A stretch of 22,260 bases of DNA, from assembly GCA_021604825.1 (NCBI GenBank), contig BQJS01000064.1:1-22260 (forward strand). The letters are read 5' to 3'. The position numbers were made by a program, and so were the translations under genes. How positions within the stretch are numbered: position 1 is the first letter of the stretch; each line of letters starts with the position of its first letter. This DNA is from Phycisphaerae bacterium (GTDB taxonomy: Bacteria > Planctomycetota > Phycisphaerae > UBA1845). The notes beneath the pieces are model-generated. The model saw nothing but the letters and a program-made list of their open reading frames with translations, did no database searches and was not told the origin of the DNA. This document shows, piece after piece, positions 8,640 to 17,325 of this stretch.

Positions 8640-9077
8640 ATGAACCCACACCTGACCGAACGGGTCGAAAAAATAATCAAGCTGGCCGAAGAGATCGCTC
8701 GTGAATACGAGATCGATTACGTGGGCACCGAACACATTCTGATGGCCATCCGCAAAGAGGGAACCGGCGCGGGAAGTCGAGTGCTTGAAGCCCGCGGCGT
8801 TTCGTACGAGCGGGTCAAGGAAGTGGTCGATGGATTGGTGCGCAAGAGTCTGGACGACACCTGGGTCTTTGGCCGACTACCGGGCTCGCCTCACTTTCGC
8901 AATGTGATCGCCAAAGCCGTTGATCACGCCAAGGAAATGAAATCAAAAGAAGTCTGCTCCGAGCATCTGCTGCTGGCGCTGATGAGTGAACCCGATAGCG
9001 TGGCCTACCAAACGCTCAAAGACTTGGGCTTCTCGATTAAAGATCTACGAGACGACATCGTCAAGCAAACCACGTAG
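8640..9077 (+). CDS. Free-standing Clp N-terminal (Clp_N/ClpR) repeat protein
   Basis: A 145-residue protein made only of the two-repeat Clp N-domain that normally sits at the front of ClpA and ClpC unfoldases. Repeat 1 covers about 1-75: TERVEKIIKLAEEIAREYEIDYVGTEHILMAI, with the typical Gly-Thr-Glu-His-Ile-Leu. Repeat 2 covers about 80-145: VIAKAVDHAKEMKSKEVCSEHLLLALM, with Ser-Glu-His-Leu-Leu. There is no Walker A or B motif or AAA module, so it cannot be an unfoldase itself. Such proteins (compare plant ClpT and bacterial Clp-N-only proteins) are thought to bind or modulate a Clp ATPase or protease. The ATG at 8640 begins the first repeat; a weak GAAGAG precedes it. It converges with leuB, and the 143 bases between (9078-9220) show no clear terminator. 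The family is certain; the function is inferred. Confidence 0.85.
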   Translation: MNPHLTERVEKIIKLAEEIAREYEIDYVGTEHILMAIRKEGTGAGSRVLEARGVSYERVKEVVDGLVRKSLDDTWVFGRLPGSPHFRNVIAKAVDHAKEMKSKEVCSEHLLLALMSEPDSVAYQTLKDLGFSIKDLRDDIVKQTT

Positions 9078-9220
9078 TCCCGATGCCAACGCCATCACCC
9101 GAACAACAATTAAAATTCCCCCCGCCCGCACCGGAGGATCAGTGCAAGCGGAGGGAAGAAGCGGGACATTGTTATTTGTGCATGGCTCCTGCCAATACCT
9201 TCCAACGCGACTGTCTATTT

Positions 9221-10321
9221 CTACGCGACCTTCGCCGACGCGCTCAATTCGCGAATCGTTGATACGATCGCTTTACCCATTTTTTTGGTGCTGACGGTCG
9301 ATTCATTGCCGCGCACCAGATCGGGCGTGCGGACACCATCTTGAATCACCTTCTCAACAGCGGCTTCGATGCATTCTGCTTCCTTCGTCCAACCGAGCGA
9401 CTCACGGCAGAGCATCGCAGAACTGAGGATCATTCCAATCGGATTGGCGATGTTCTTGCCGGCAATATCGGGGGCTGATCCATGAATCGGTTCATACAAA
9501 CCCGGACCCGACATTCCCAAGGAAGCCGACGGTAACAATCCCATCGAACCGGCCAAGACCGACGCCTCATCCGTTAAAATGTCGCCGAAGAGGTTACCCG
9601 TCACAATCACGTCAAAGTCAGCCGGTCGCTGAATCAGGTGCATCGCAGCGGCATCGACCAAGCCATGCTCGAATTCGACATCTGCGAACTCATCTTGCAT
9701 GACCTGCTGCGCTGCCGACCTCCACAATCGCGAGACTTCCAGCACGTTGGCTTTGTCCACCGACGTCAGTTTATTGCGGCGACCTTTCGCCTTCCCAGCC
9801 GCAAGCCGAACAATCCGCTCGACCTCACCGGTTGAGTACCCCATCGTGTCAAACGCGAATTCGCCCGACGGATCAGGACGCCGCCCACGTTCGCCAAAAT
9901 AGATTCCGCCCGTCAACTCGCGAATCACGAGCAAATCCACGTCGGCGACCAGTTCTTCCTTGAGCGGACCGGACTTGGCCAATTCCTTATACACCCGCAC
10001 CGGCCGCAAGTTTGCGAACACGCCTAGCGCCTTGCGCAACCCAAGCAATCCCTGTTCCGGCCGGACGCTTGCGGTTGGATCATCCCACTTGGGACCGCCC
10101 ACGGCACCTAGCAACACCGCATCCGATTCAAGACAAACATCTACTGTGTCCTCAGGCAGTGCGGTTCCAAACTCGTCGATCGCACAACCGCCGATGCTCG
10201 CGTCGGTAAATTCAATATTGCGACCGAATTGGCCAGCCACCGCTTCCAAAACTTTGCAGGCTTCATCGGTCACTTCCGGACCGACACCGTCACCGGCCAA
10301 TACCGTAATCTTCGCTTTCAT
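9221..10321 (-). CDS. leuB: 3-isopropylmalate dehydrogenase
   Basis: This 366-residue cytoplasmic enzyme oxidatively decarboxylates 3-isopropylmalate to 4-methyl-2-oxopentanoate with NAD. It usually also acts on citramalate-derived methylmalate in organisms with CimA. Diagnostic segments are the N-terminal [11 protein letters not shown], the GAVGGPKWD loop, substrate-binding [32 protein letters not shown], the active-site Lys/Asp regions ([15 protein letters not shown] and [14 protein letters not shown]) and the nucleotide-binding [21 protein letters not shown]. Its length is close to the usual 350-370 residues. The frame is open to 10432, but ATG 10321 gives the family-standard N-terminus and has a GAGTGG eight bases upstream; ATG 10336 is an alternative. 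It is the last gene of the ilv-leu operon, starting 43 bases after the cimA stop. leuC and leuD, needed for the step before, are not in the window. Confidence 0.96.
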   Translation of the reverse strand: MKAKITVLAGDGVGPEVTDEACKVLEAVAGQFGRNIEFTDASIGGCAIDEFGTALPEDTVDVCLESDAVLLGAVGGPKWDDPTASVRPEQGLLGLRKALGVFANLRPVRVYKELAKSGPLKEELVADVDLLVIRELTGGIYFGERGRRPDPSGEFAFDTMGYSTGEVERIVRLAAGKAKGRRNKLTSVDKANVLEVSRLWRSAAQQVMQDEFADVEFEHGLVDAAAMHLIQRPADFDVIVTGNLFGDILTDEASVLAGSMGLLPSASLGMSGPGLYEPIHGSAPDIAGKNIANPIGMILSSAMLCRESLGWTKEAECIEAAVEKVIQDGVRTPDLVRGNESTVSTKKMGKAIVSTIRELSASAKVA

Positions 10322-10364
10322 GTTTGTTCCACTCATATGTTCTGATTCAACCCGTCGAACCCGC

Positions 10365-11950
<1,586 letters not shown>

Positions 11951-11951
<1 letters not shown>

Positions 11952-13540
11952 CACGATGATGACTCCTTCGCCGCAAGGCTTTCGGCTTCTACGCCGGTCA
12001 TTCCCAACTCGAATCTGGCCTGCTTGTTGATGGCTGAAACGTACGCCTTGGCGCTGGCTACCAAAATGTCGGTGTCTGCCCCGTGCCCGCGAAACGTCCG
12101 TTCATTTTCCCCATTGCCGCAACGAATACGGACCGTCACTTCACCGAGCGTATCAATTCCACCGCTCACGGCGTGGACCACGTATTCAAGCAGCGTCACC
12201 TCGAACGGAATCAACCGATTGATCGCGGTGAAGATGGCATCGACCGGACCGGTTCCCGTTGCCGCCCGCGTTTGCGGTTCCTTACCGGGCAGGTTCATCG
12301 AAACGCTGGCTGTCGGGATCGATGGCGCACCGCACGACACATGCACGCCATTGAGCGTGTAGCGATCTTCGGGTTGATAATGAACGTCCGACACGAGCGC
12401 TTCCAATTCGGCTTCGGTGACGTCTTTTTTCTTGTCCGCCAGACGCTTGAACCGCTTGAAGATGCGATCCAATTCTTCGTCGTCCAAATGCTCGAAGCCC
12501 ATCTCCGTCAGATGCACACGCAGCGCGTGACGTCCTGAATGTTTGCCCAACACGAGGCGACTCTGCGTAAGTCCAACCGTCTCCGGTTTCATGATTTCAT
12601 AGGTTTCGGCATGTTTGATCATGCCGTCCTGGTGGATACCGGCTTCATGCGAAAACGCGTTACCACCGACGATGGCTTTGTTCGCAGGAACAATGATGCC
12701 CGTGCGTGCCGAGACCAAATGGCTGGCCCGTGTAAGCTGCGTCGTTTCGATTTTCGTACTGCATTTGTAGAATGCTTCGCGGGTGTGCAGGGCCATCACA
12801 ATCTCTTCGAGCGATGCATTGCCCGCGCGCTCACCGATCCCGTTAATCGTGCATTCGATTTGCCGTGCCCCGGCTTGCATACCGGCCAGCGAGTTGGCGA
12901 CGGCCATGCCCAAGTCATCGTGGCAATGCACCGACACGCAGCAATCTTTGATGCCTTTGGCGTTGTCGATGACGTACTGAACGAGCTCCGCGAATTCTGC
13001 CGGTTGCGAATAGCCAACCGTGTCGGGAATGTTCAAAGTCGTCGCACCGGCTTTGATTGCTGTCGAAAAAACTTCAGCCAAGAACCCGCGATCGGTACGA
13101 CTGGCGTCTTCGGCGCTGAATTCGACGTCTTCACAAAGCGTTCGCGCAAATGCAACCGCCTTCGCCACTGCCGCAATGACTTGTTCCTGCGTCATTTGCA
13201 GTTTGTGTTCGAGGTGAACGTCTGAGGTTGCAAGGAAAGTATGGATGCGCGGTTTCGCCGCGTGTTTCACCGCCTCCCAACAGGCGTCAATGTCGCCTTC
13301 GACGGCTCGAGCGAGACCCGCGATCGTTGGTCCGTCTGCCGTTCCCACCGCGGCTGCGATGCGAGAAACCGATTCAAGATCGCCTGGAGAAGCCGCCGGA
13401 AAACCGGCTTCGATAATATCCACGCCCAACCGAGCGAGTTGCTCAGCGATTTCTACTTTGGCACCAGCATCCAGTGTCGCCCCGGGAGACTGCTCACCGT
13501 CGCGCAGTGTTGTATCAAAAATTCTTACGTGGTCGCCCAT
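11951..13540 (-). CDS. leuA: 2-isopropylmalate synthase
   Basis: A 529-residue enzyme that joins 3-methyl-2-oxobutanoate and acetyl-CoA to 2-isopropylmalate, the committing step of leucine synthesis. The N-terminal catalytic barrel has IFDTTLRDGEQSPGATL (Asp9, Arg13, Glu16, Gln17), EFSAEDASRTD, the metal-binding VHCHDDLGMAVANSL and the NAFSHEAGIHQDGM motif. A linker domain (LGKHSGRHAL) leads to a C-terminal regulatory domain of about 130 residues, as in leucine-inhibited LeuA. The length fits the long bacterial form. ATG 13540 is chosen because GAAGGTC lies ten bases upstream and the family N-terminus starts there; an in-frame TTG six bases earlier is not needed. The gap to ilvC is 43 bases, and the stop overlaps the cimA start. 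Confidence 0.96.
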
Positions 13541-13583
13541 TAGCAATGACCTTCAATTCTTTGATTGAAACATTGTGATTCGT

Positions 13584-14648
13584 CTAGCCCTTTGCGCCGA
13601 CGGCGCACTTCGCTTCACTCGTCTGCGGTTTGGCGTCGGCCAATTCCGCATCGGTCGTCTTTGACTTCAACCACGGCATCATGGCGCGAAGCTTGCGGCC
13701 GATCTTCTCAATCGGATGCGTTGACTCCTTTTCAGCCTGGGCGGTCATGTTGGGCTTGCCGTTGGCGCACTCAGCCATCCACTCATCCGCGAAACTTCCC
13801 GATTGGATTTCGGTGAGAATCTGCTTCATGGCTTTGCGGGTATCTTCGGTGACAACGCGCTTGCCGCGAGACAGGTCGCCATACTCCGCCGTATTGCTGA
13901 TCGACTTTCGCATGCCGGTGATGCCGTGTTTGTGAATCAAATCCGTGATCAGCTTCACTTCGTGCAGGCATTCGAAGTAGGCCATCTCCGGCGCGTAACC
14001 GGCATCGATCAACGTTTCGTAGCCGGCGCGGATCAGTTCGCTAAGCCCACCACAGAGAACAGCCTGCTCTCCGAACAGATCCGTTTCGGTTTCTTCGCGG
14101 AAGCTCGTTTCTAAGACGCCCGCACGACCGCCACCGACACCACATGCGTAGGCCAAACCGATTTCGCGGGCGTTACCAGATGGATCTTGATGCACAGCCA
14201 ACAAACACGGCACACCGTTGGACGCTTCAAACTCGCTGCGAACCAAGTGCCCCGGGCCCTTCGGCGCAACCATGAACACGTTGACCGAGTCCGACGGTAC
14301 GATTTTCTTGAAGTGGATGCAGAACCCGTGGGCGAATGCAAGGTATGCACCATCACGAAGGTTCGGCGCGATGTCTTGCTCGAAGGTGGCTGGCTGCAAT
14401 TCATCGGGGATGAGAACCATCACCACGTCGGCCTGCTTGACCGCCTCGGCTGTCTCAAAGACCTGAAGACCTGCCGCTTCCGCTTTTGCGCGACTGTTGC
14501 TACCCGCACGCAATCCCACGACCACATCGGCACCACTGTCTTTAAGGTTCATCGCGTGGGCGTGGCCTTGCGAGCCAAAACCAAGTACGGCGATTCGCTT
14601 GCCATCGAGCGCCTGTGGGTTGCTGTCACTGTTGTAGAGCACTTTCAT
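13584..14648 (-). CDS. ilvC: Ketol-acid reductoisomerase, class I
   Basis: This 354-residue enzyme isomerises and reduces 2-acetolactate and 2-aceto-2-hydroxybutanoate to dihydroxy acids using NAD(P)H and magnesium. The Rossmann motif [12 protein letters not shown] is at residues 21-32. The cofactor loop [14 protein letters not shown] holds Arg and Ser residues, as in NADPH-preferring enzymes. [25 protein letters not shown] (metal-binding Asp and Glu), [13 protein letters not shown] and [10 protein letters not shown] mark the knotted helical domain. The length is that of the short class I form plus a small Lys/Ala-rich tail of about 25 residues. ATG 14648 is preceded by a GGGA nine bases upstream. 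A 22-base perfect inverted repeat lies just before the gene and separates it from ilvN by 141 bases, which could uncouple ilvC expression from ilvBN. Confidence 0.97.
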   Translation of the reverse strand: MKVLYNSDSNPQALDGKRIAVLGFGSQGHAHAMNLKDSGADVVVGLRAGSNSRAKAEAAGLQVFETAEAVKQADVVMVLIPDELQPATFEQDIAPNLRDGAYLAFAHGFCIHFKKIVPSDSVNVFMVAPKGPGHLVRSEFEASNGVPCLLAVHQDPSGNAREIGLAYACGVGGGRAGVLETSFREETETDLFGEQAVLCGGLSELIRAGYETLIDAGYAPEMAYFECLHEVKLITDLIHKHGITGMRKSISNTAEYGDLSRGKRVVTEDTRKAMKQILTEIQSGSFADEWMAECANGKPNMTAQAEKESTHPIEKIGRKLRAMMPWLKSKTTDAELADAKPQTSEAKCAVGAKG

Positions 14649-14678
14649 TGTACGTTCCCGTTTGGTTCACAAATGATT

Positions 14679-14746
14679 CGTAGGGTGGGCCGTGCCCACC
14701 AAAAATCGTAGCGCGCTGAACTGCGGTGGGCACGGCCCACCCTACG
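14679..14746. repeat. 22-base perfect inverted repeat, REP-like, between ilvN and ilvC
   Basis: The arm at 14679-14700 (core TAGGGTGGGCCGTGCCCACC) is the exact reverse complement of 14725-14746, and the two are separated by a 24-base spacer. Each arm is itself a hairpin, GGTGGGC-CGT-GCCCACC, so the element can fold either as one long stem or as two small ones. GGTGGGC/GCCCACC repeats of this kind are, from general knowledge, widespread in planctomycete genomes and resemble REP elements mobilised by RAYT (Y1-type) transposases. No transposase is encoded here, so it would be a non-autonomous copy. In the ilv transcript the stem sits 31 bases upstream of the ilvC start. There is no T-run after it, so it is not a standard terminator. 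Confidence 0.85.
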
Positions 14747-14789
14747 CACTCGGCATAATGTATTGCTACTCTTCGACGCCGTGAGGAGT

Positions 14790-15065
14790 CTAGGCCGTGT
14801 GGCGCAAGCGCTCAGGCGTTGACTGCGCGTCGGCGTCGGCCAACCCAACCGCGTGCAACTCAGTGAGTTCGAGCACGTCGATCAAGCGACGAATCTGCGG
14901 CGCATATCGATGGGCTGCAGCTTTCGGCGTCGCGACCACGATGTTGGCCCGACCGTCGGCGGCAGACACATAAGTGACCTCGCCACCCAAGCGCTGACAG
15001 AGCATCAGAATCTTGGGCAGGATCGACATGCGGTGCAGATGTAGTGCGAACGTAAGGATTTCCAT
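14790..15065 (-). CDS. ilvN: Short ACT-domain protein, predicted acetolactate synthase regulatory subunit
   Basis: A 91-residue protein with a single ACT-like fold: beta (MEILTFALHL), helix (SILPKILMLCQRLGG), beta (VTYVSAAD), beta (RANIVVATP), helix (RYAPQIRRLIDVLEL), beta (ELHAVGL). This matches the regulatory subunit of acetohydroxyacid synthase, which activates IlvB and mediates feedback inhibition. It is much shorter than the usual 160-residue IlvN/IlvH with its C-terminal domain and is closer in size to the 87-residue IlvM of enterobacteria. The usual Gly-Val start of the first ACT helix is replaced by Met-Ser-Ile, so the valine site may be altered. The ATG at 15065 shares a base with the ilvB stop (TAATG), a strong sign that the two subunits are made together. 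The identity rests on the ACT pattern and position. Confidence 0.8.
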   Translation of the reverse strand: MEILTFALHLHRMSILPKILMLCQRLGGEVTYVSAADGRANIVVATPKAAAHRYAPQIRRLIDVLELTELHAVGLADADAQSTPERLRHTA

Positions 15066-16768
15066 TAGGCTGACTCCACCATGTCCCCGAGACCCGCACC
15101 AGCGGGCACCATGGGGAACACGTTTTCTTCCAAGTGACAAACGGCATGCAACAAGGCGGGACCTTCGCAGTTCCACCAAGCGTCCAAAGTTGACGACATC
15201 TCATCAACGTGATCGAGCGTAAAGGCCTGCAACCCGTAAACTCGGGCGAGGGCTGCAAAGTCGGGATTGTCGGAAAGGTCCACAGCGCTGTAGCGGTTGT
15301 CGAAGAACAACTCCTGCCACTGCCGGACCATGCCAAGAAACTTGTTGTCCATGATCAGAATTTTGAGCGGCAGTTTACAGCGGGCGATGGTCGCCATTTC
15401 GGCCATCGTCATCTGAAACCCACCGTCACCGCAGACCGCGAGAACGCGTTGATCGGGGCAGGCCATCTGCGCTCCCATCGCCGACGGCACACCGTATCCC
15501 ATCGTCCCAGCCCCACCGGAAGTGATCCACTTCTTCGGATCATTCAAACGCACACGCTGGGCTGTCCACATCTGATGCTGACCGACGTCGGTGGTCACAA
15601 TCGCGTCGGGCCCGATCATCGACAGCACCTCGTCGAGAAGCGCGGTCGGCGGAATGTTGTCGGCATCGTGGGCGTAGTTGGGTTTCAAACCATCGCCGAC
15701 GTCCATCGCCTCCTTTTGCCATGATTTAAATGACTGGACCGGATCTTCATCGAGCAGCTTGTTCCAAACGACCAGCGCTTCGTTCAAATCTGCATTGATC
15801 GGCACATCCACCTTGACCAACTTGCTCAGTTCGGCTTCGTCGATGTCCACGTGAACGATTCGGGCGTCGGGCGCGAAGACGGCGAGCTTGCCAGTCACGC
15901 GATCGTCGAAACGAATCCCCAGCGCCACGATCAAATCGCAGTTGACGATCGCCATGTTGGCCCGGCGCAAACCATGCATCCCCGGCATGCCAAGCCATCC
16001 CGCATAATCCGGATCAGTCGAACCCAATCCCATCAGCGTGGTGATCACTGGCACTTGTGTCTTGTCACACCATTGGCGAAATCGGTCCGTCGCGTGCGAC
16101 AAACGACAACCACCACCAACAATACACACCGGTTGCTTCGACGCCTTCAAGAGCTCGTGTGCTTTGGGCAGTAACGTCGCGTCGAGCTTCGGAGTGGGAA
16201 TATATCCGGGCAGTTCGGTGATCGGCTCGCAGGTCGCAGCCGTCGTAGCGATCAGCACGTCCTTGGGAATGTCGACGACCACCGGACCGGGCCGACCGCT
16301 CATGCAAATAAACAATGCCTCGGCCATCACGCGGGGCAAGTCGTCAACGGATCGGACCAAGTACGCTTGCTTGGTGATCGAAGTGACCACGCCCAGCACG
16401 TCTGCTTCCTGAAATCCGTCCGTCCCGATGAGCTGCGATGGCACTTGGCCAGTCAGGCAGAGAACCGGTGACGAGTCCATCTGCGCGGTGCAGATTCCGG
16501 TGACCAAATTGGTCGCACCGGGTCCCGAAGTGGCGATGCAGACACCAACCTTATTAGTGGCCCGCGCGTATCCGTCGGCTGCGTGGATGGCTCCTTGCTC
16601 GTGGCGGGTCAGGATATTCTTGAACTTGGCGTCCAGCAGCTCATCGTACAGCGGCATGATCGCCCCACCGGGATAACCGAATGCAACCGACACGCCGGCT
16701 TGCTCAAGGGCGTCGATCACGACCCGCGACCCCGTTCTCATTTGCGTTTGTTCTGACTGATTGGGCAT
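15065..16768 (-). CDS. ilvB: Acetolactate (acetohydroxyacid) synthase, large catalytic subunit
   Basis: A 567-residue thiamine-diphosphate enzyme. It condenses two pyruvates to 2-acetolactate, or pyruvate and 2-oxobutanoate to acetohydroxybutyrate, the first common step of valine, leucine and isoleucine synthesis. The N-terminal domain has FGYPGGAIMPLYDEL and the catalytic Glu57 (RHEQGAIHAADGYARAT). TSGPGATNLVTGI and GTDGFQEAD are typical of AHAS. The C-terminal domain carries the TPP motif CGDGGFQMTMAE...LIMDN (GDG to NN) and GMVRQWQELFF. The length is normal. ATG 16768 has AAGGAT eight bases upstream. It is the first enzyme gene of the operon, behind a 140-base leader that contains a Rho-independent terminator and, before that, an Ile/Leu/Val-rich leader ORF. 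Its expression is therefore probably set by attenuation. Confidence 0.97.
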   Translation of the reverse strand: MPNQSEQTQMRTGSRVVIDALEQAGVSVAFGYPGGAIMPLYDELLDAKFKNILTRHEQGAIHAADGYARATNKVGVCIATSGPGATNLVTGICTAQMDSSPVLCLTGQVPSQLIGTDGFQEADVLGVVTSITKQAYLVRSVDDLPRVMAEALFICMSGRPGPVVVDIPKDVLIATTAATCEPITELPGYIPTPKLDATLLPKAHELLKASKQPVCIVGGGCRLSHATDRFRQWCDKTQVPVITTLMGLGSTDPDYAGWLGMPGMHGLRRANMAIVNCDLIVALGIRFDDRVTGKLAVFAPDARIVHVDIDEAELSKLVKVDVPINADLNEALVVWNKLLDEDPVQSFKSWQKEAMDVGDGLKPNYAHDADNIPPTALLDEVLSMIGPDAIVTTDVGQHQMWTAQRVRLNDPKKWITSGGAGTMGYGVPSAMGAQMACPDQRVLAVCGDGGFQMTMAEMATIARCKLPLKILIMDNKFLGMVRQWQELFFDNRYSAVDLSDNPDFAALARVYGLQAFTLDHVDEMSSTLDAWWNCEGPALLHAVCHLEENVFPMVPAGAGLGDMVESA

Positions 16769-16795
16769 TGCAATCCTTCGATTCGTCTATTTGTT

Positions 16796-16830
16796 GACGC
16801 CCGTTGGCGTCTTGAATGTCTCTGTTCAAG
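16796..16830 (-). other. Two adjacent RNA hairpins in the ilvB leader, after the terminator
   Basis: On the minus-strand transcript, CTTGAA (16830-16825) pairs with TTCAAG (16816-16811) around an eight-base loop. Starting at the same C/G base, GACGCC-AACG-GGCGTC (16811-16796) forms a six-pair stem with a four-base loop. They lie between the attenuator terminator and the ilvB ribosome binding site, starting 28 bases before the ATG. They could protect the readthrough mRNA or space the ribosome binding site from the terminator. No T-run follows, so they are not terminators. Confidence 0.5.
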
Positions 16831-16842
16831 AAATCGGGCAAC

Positions 16843-16880
16843 AAAAAAAGCCGACCCCCGTCTTGCGGGTGTCGGCTTTT
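16843..16880 (-). terminator. Rho-independent terminator (attenuator) upstream of ilvB
   Basis: On the minus-strand RNA, AAAAGCCGAC (16880-16871) pairs with GTCGGCTTTT (16855-16846). After a single A/G mismatch an inner CCCG/CGGG stem closes a five-base loop. The 3' arm runs straight into seven T's (16849-16843). It sits about 80 bases before the ilvB start and 28 bases after the stop of the leader ORF, so it can only act on transcription entering the ilv-leu operon. The stem also has T's on the plus-strand side, but no plus-strand gene ends nearby. Confidence 0.9.
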
Positions 16881-16931
16881 GGTTTCAGTTTGGCTTTTTC
16901 TTAGCCTGCTAGAACCGTTCTCCGTACCCGC
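16865..16931 (-). promoter_or_regulatory. Predicted antiterminator pairing region of the ilvB attenuator
   Basis: The last codons of the leader ORF contain GCGGGT (16931-16926), which is complementary to ACCCGC (16870-16865) in the 5' arm and loop of the terminator. Further pairing of GG (16923-16922) with CC (16875-16874), and of GGTT (16916-16913) with AACC (16884-16881), extends it through two internal loops. A small GGCT/AGCC hairpin (16906-16903 with 16895-16892) closes the intervening loop. Forming this structure would consume the terminator's 5' arm. The pairing was drawn by eye and its energy is not computed. Confidence 0.45.
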
Positions 16932-17172
16932 TTGCCCTCGAGGGGCTAATAATAAGGATGTTTACGAGGTCAATAAGAAGACCCGCTACACCCTCTACGT
17001 TTACGGATACGACATCGGTGCCACGCAGATCAGCGCCATCCATTGCAAACGCACCACCGGCATTCGCCGCGTCGCTCGCTGTGAATGGATTGAACTGACC
17101 GTTTTTCATCGTTCTGACCTTTTTTGGCAGTGCGTTCTGCCTGTACGGATACCGCTCATGCAAATTTAGCAT
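16909..17172 (-). CDS. Ile/Leu/Val-rich leader peptide of the ilv-leu operon
   Basis: A minus-strand ORF of up to 87 codons directly upstream of the ilvB attenuator. ATG 17172 has AAGGGA seven bases upstream; ATG 17109 (66 codons) also has an AAGG at good spacing, so the start is open. The first half is ordinary, with four Ile/Leu/Val in 43 residues. From residue 54 to 75 (17013-16948), 14 of 22 residues are Val, Leu or Ile, ending in LLIDLVNILIIS. Five of the six Val codons there are GTA, three of four Leu are CTT and three of four Ile are ATT, all uncommon choices next to the GTC/CTG/ATC-rich ilv genes. A CCCTCGAGGG palindrome (16944-16935) follows the run. It is longer than classical 15-35 residue leaders, so a small functional protein is the alternative. 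No known domain is seen. Confidence 0.7.
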   Translation of the reverse strand: MLNLHERYPYRQNALPKKVRTMKNGQFNPFTASDAANAGGAFAMDGADLRGTDVVSVNVEGVAGLLIDLVNILIISPSRASGYGERF

Positions 17173-17216
17173 GAACAGTCCCTTTTATCGTCCTGTCACT
17201 TTCAAAGCAACACTCA

Positions 17217-17245
17217 ATCCTAGAAAACTTTGGATTCCTAAGCAA
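17217..17245 (-). promoter_or_regulatory. Candidate promoter of the ilv-leu operon leader
   Basis: On the minus strand TTGCTT (17245-17240) and TAGGAT (17222-17217) are 17 bases apart, matching three of six -35 and four of six -10 positions. Transcription would start near 17210, about 38 bases before the leader ATG at 17172. A GATAAA at 17189-17184 is a competing -10-like word with poor spacing. The support is position and spacing only. Confidence 0.3.
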
Positions 17246-17325
17246 ACAGTTGTCTTCTCGGGCCGAAAACCTTTCACGGTATCGCCTCATAAGCCCATTT
17301 GTGCGGTCCGTCAGCCGTGATTACG

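Noticed and set aside
12539..13225. A 228-codon plus-strand frame inside leuA
   Set aside because: It lies entirely antisense to a well-conserved LeuA. Its Phe/His/Arg-rich composition is typical of antisense reading of this gene.
14679..14746. The inverted repeat as a Rho-independent terminator ending ilvBN
   Set aside because: No T-run follows on either strand and the spacer is 24 bases; a repeat element explains it better.
16909..17172. T-box or other tRNA-sensing riboswitch upstream of ilvB
   Set aside because: I could not find the conserved T-box sequence or a specifier loop, whereas a translated Ile/Leu/Val-rich ORF with a terminator is clearly present.
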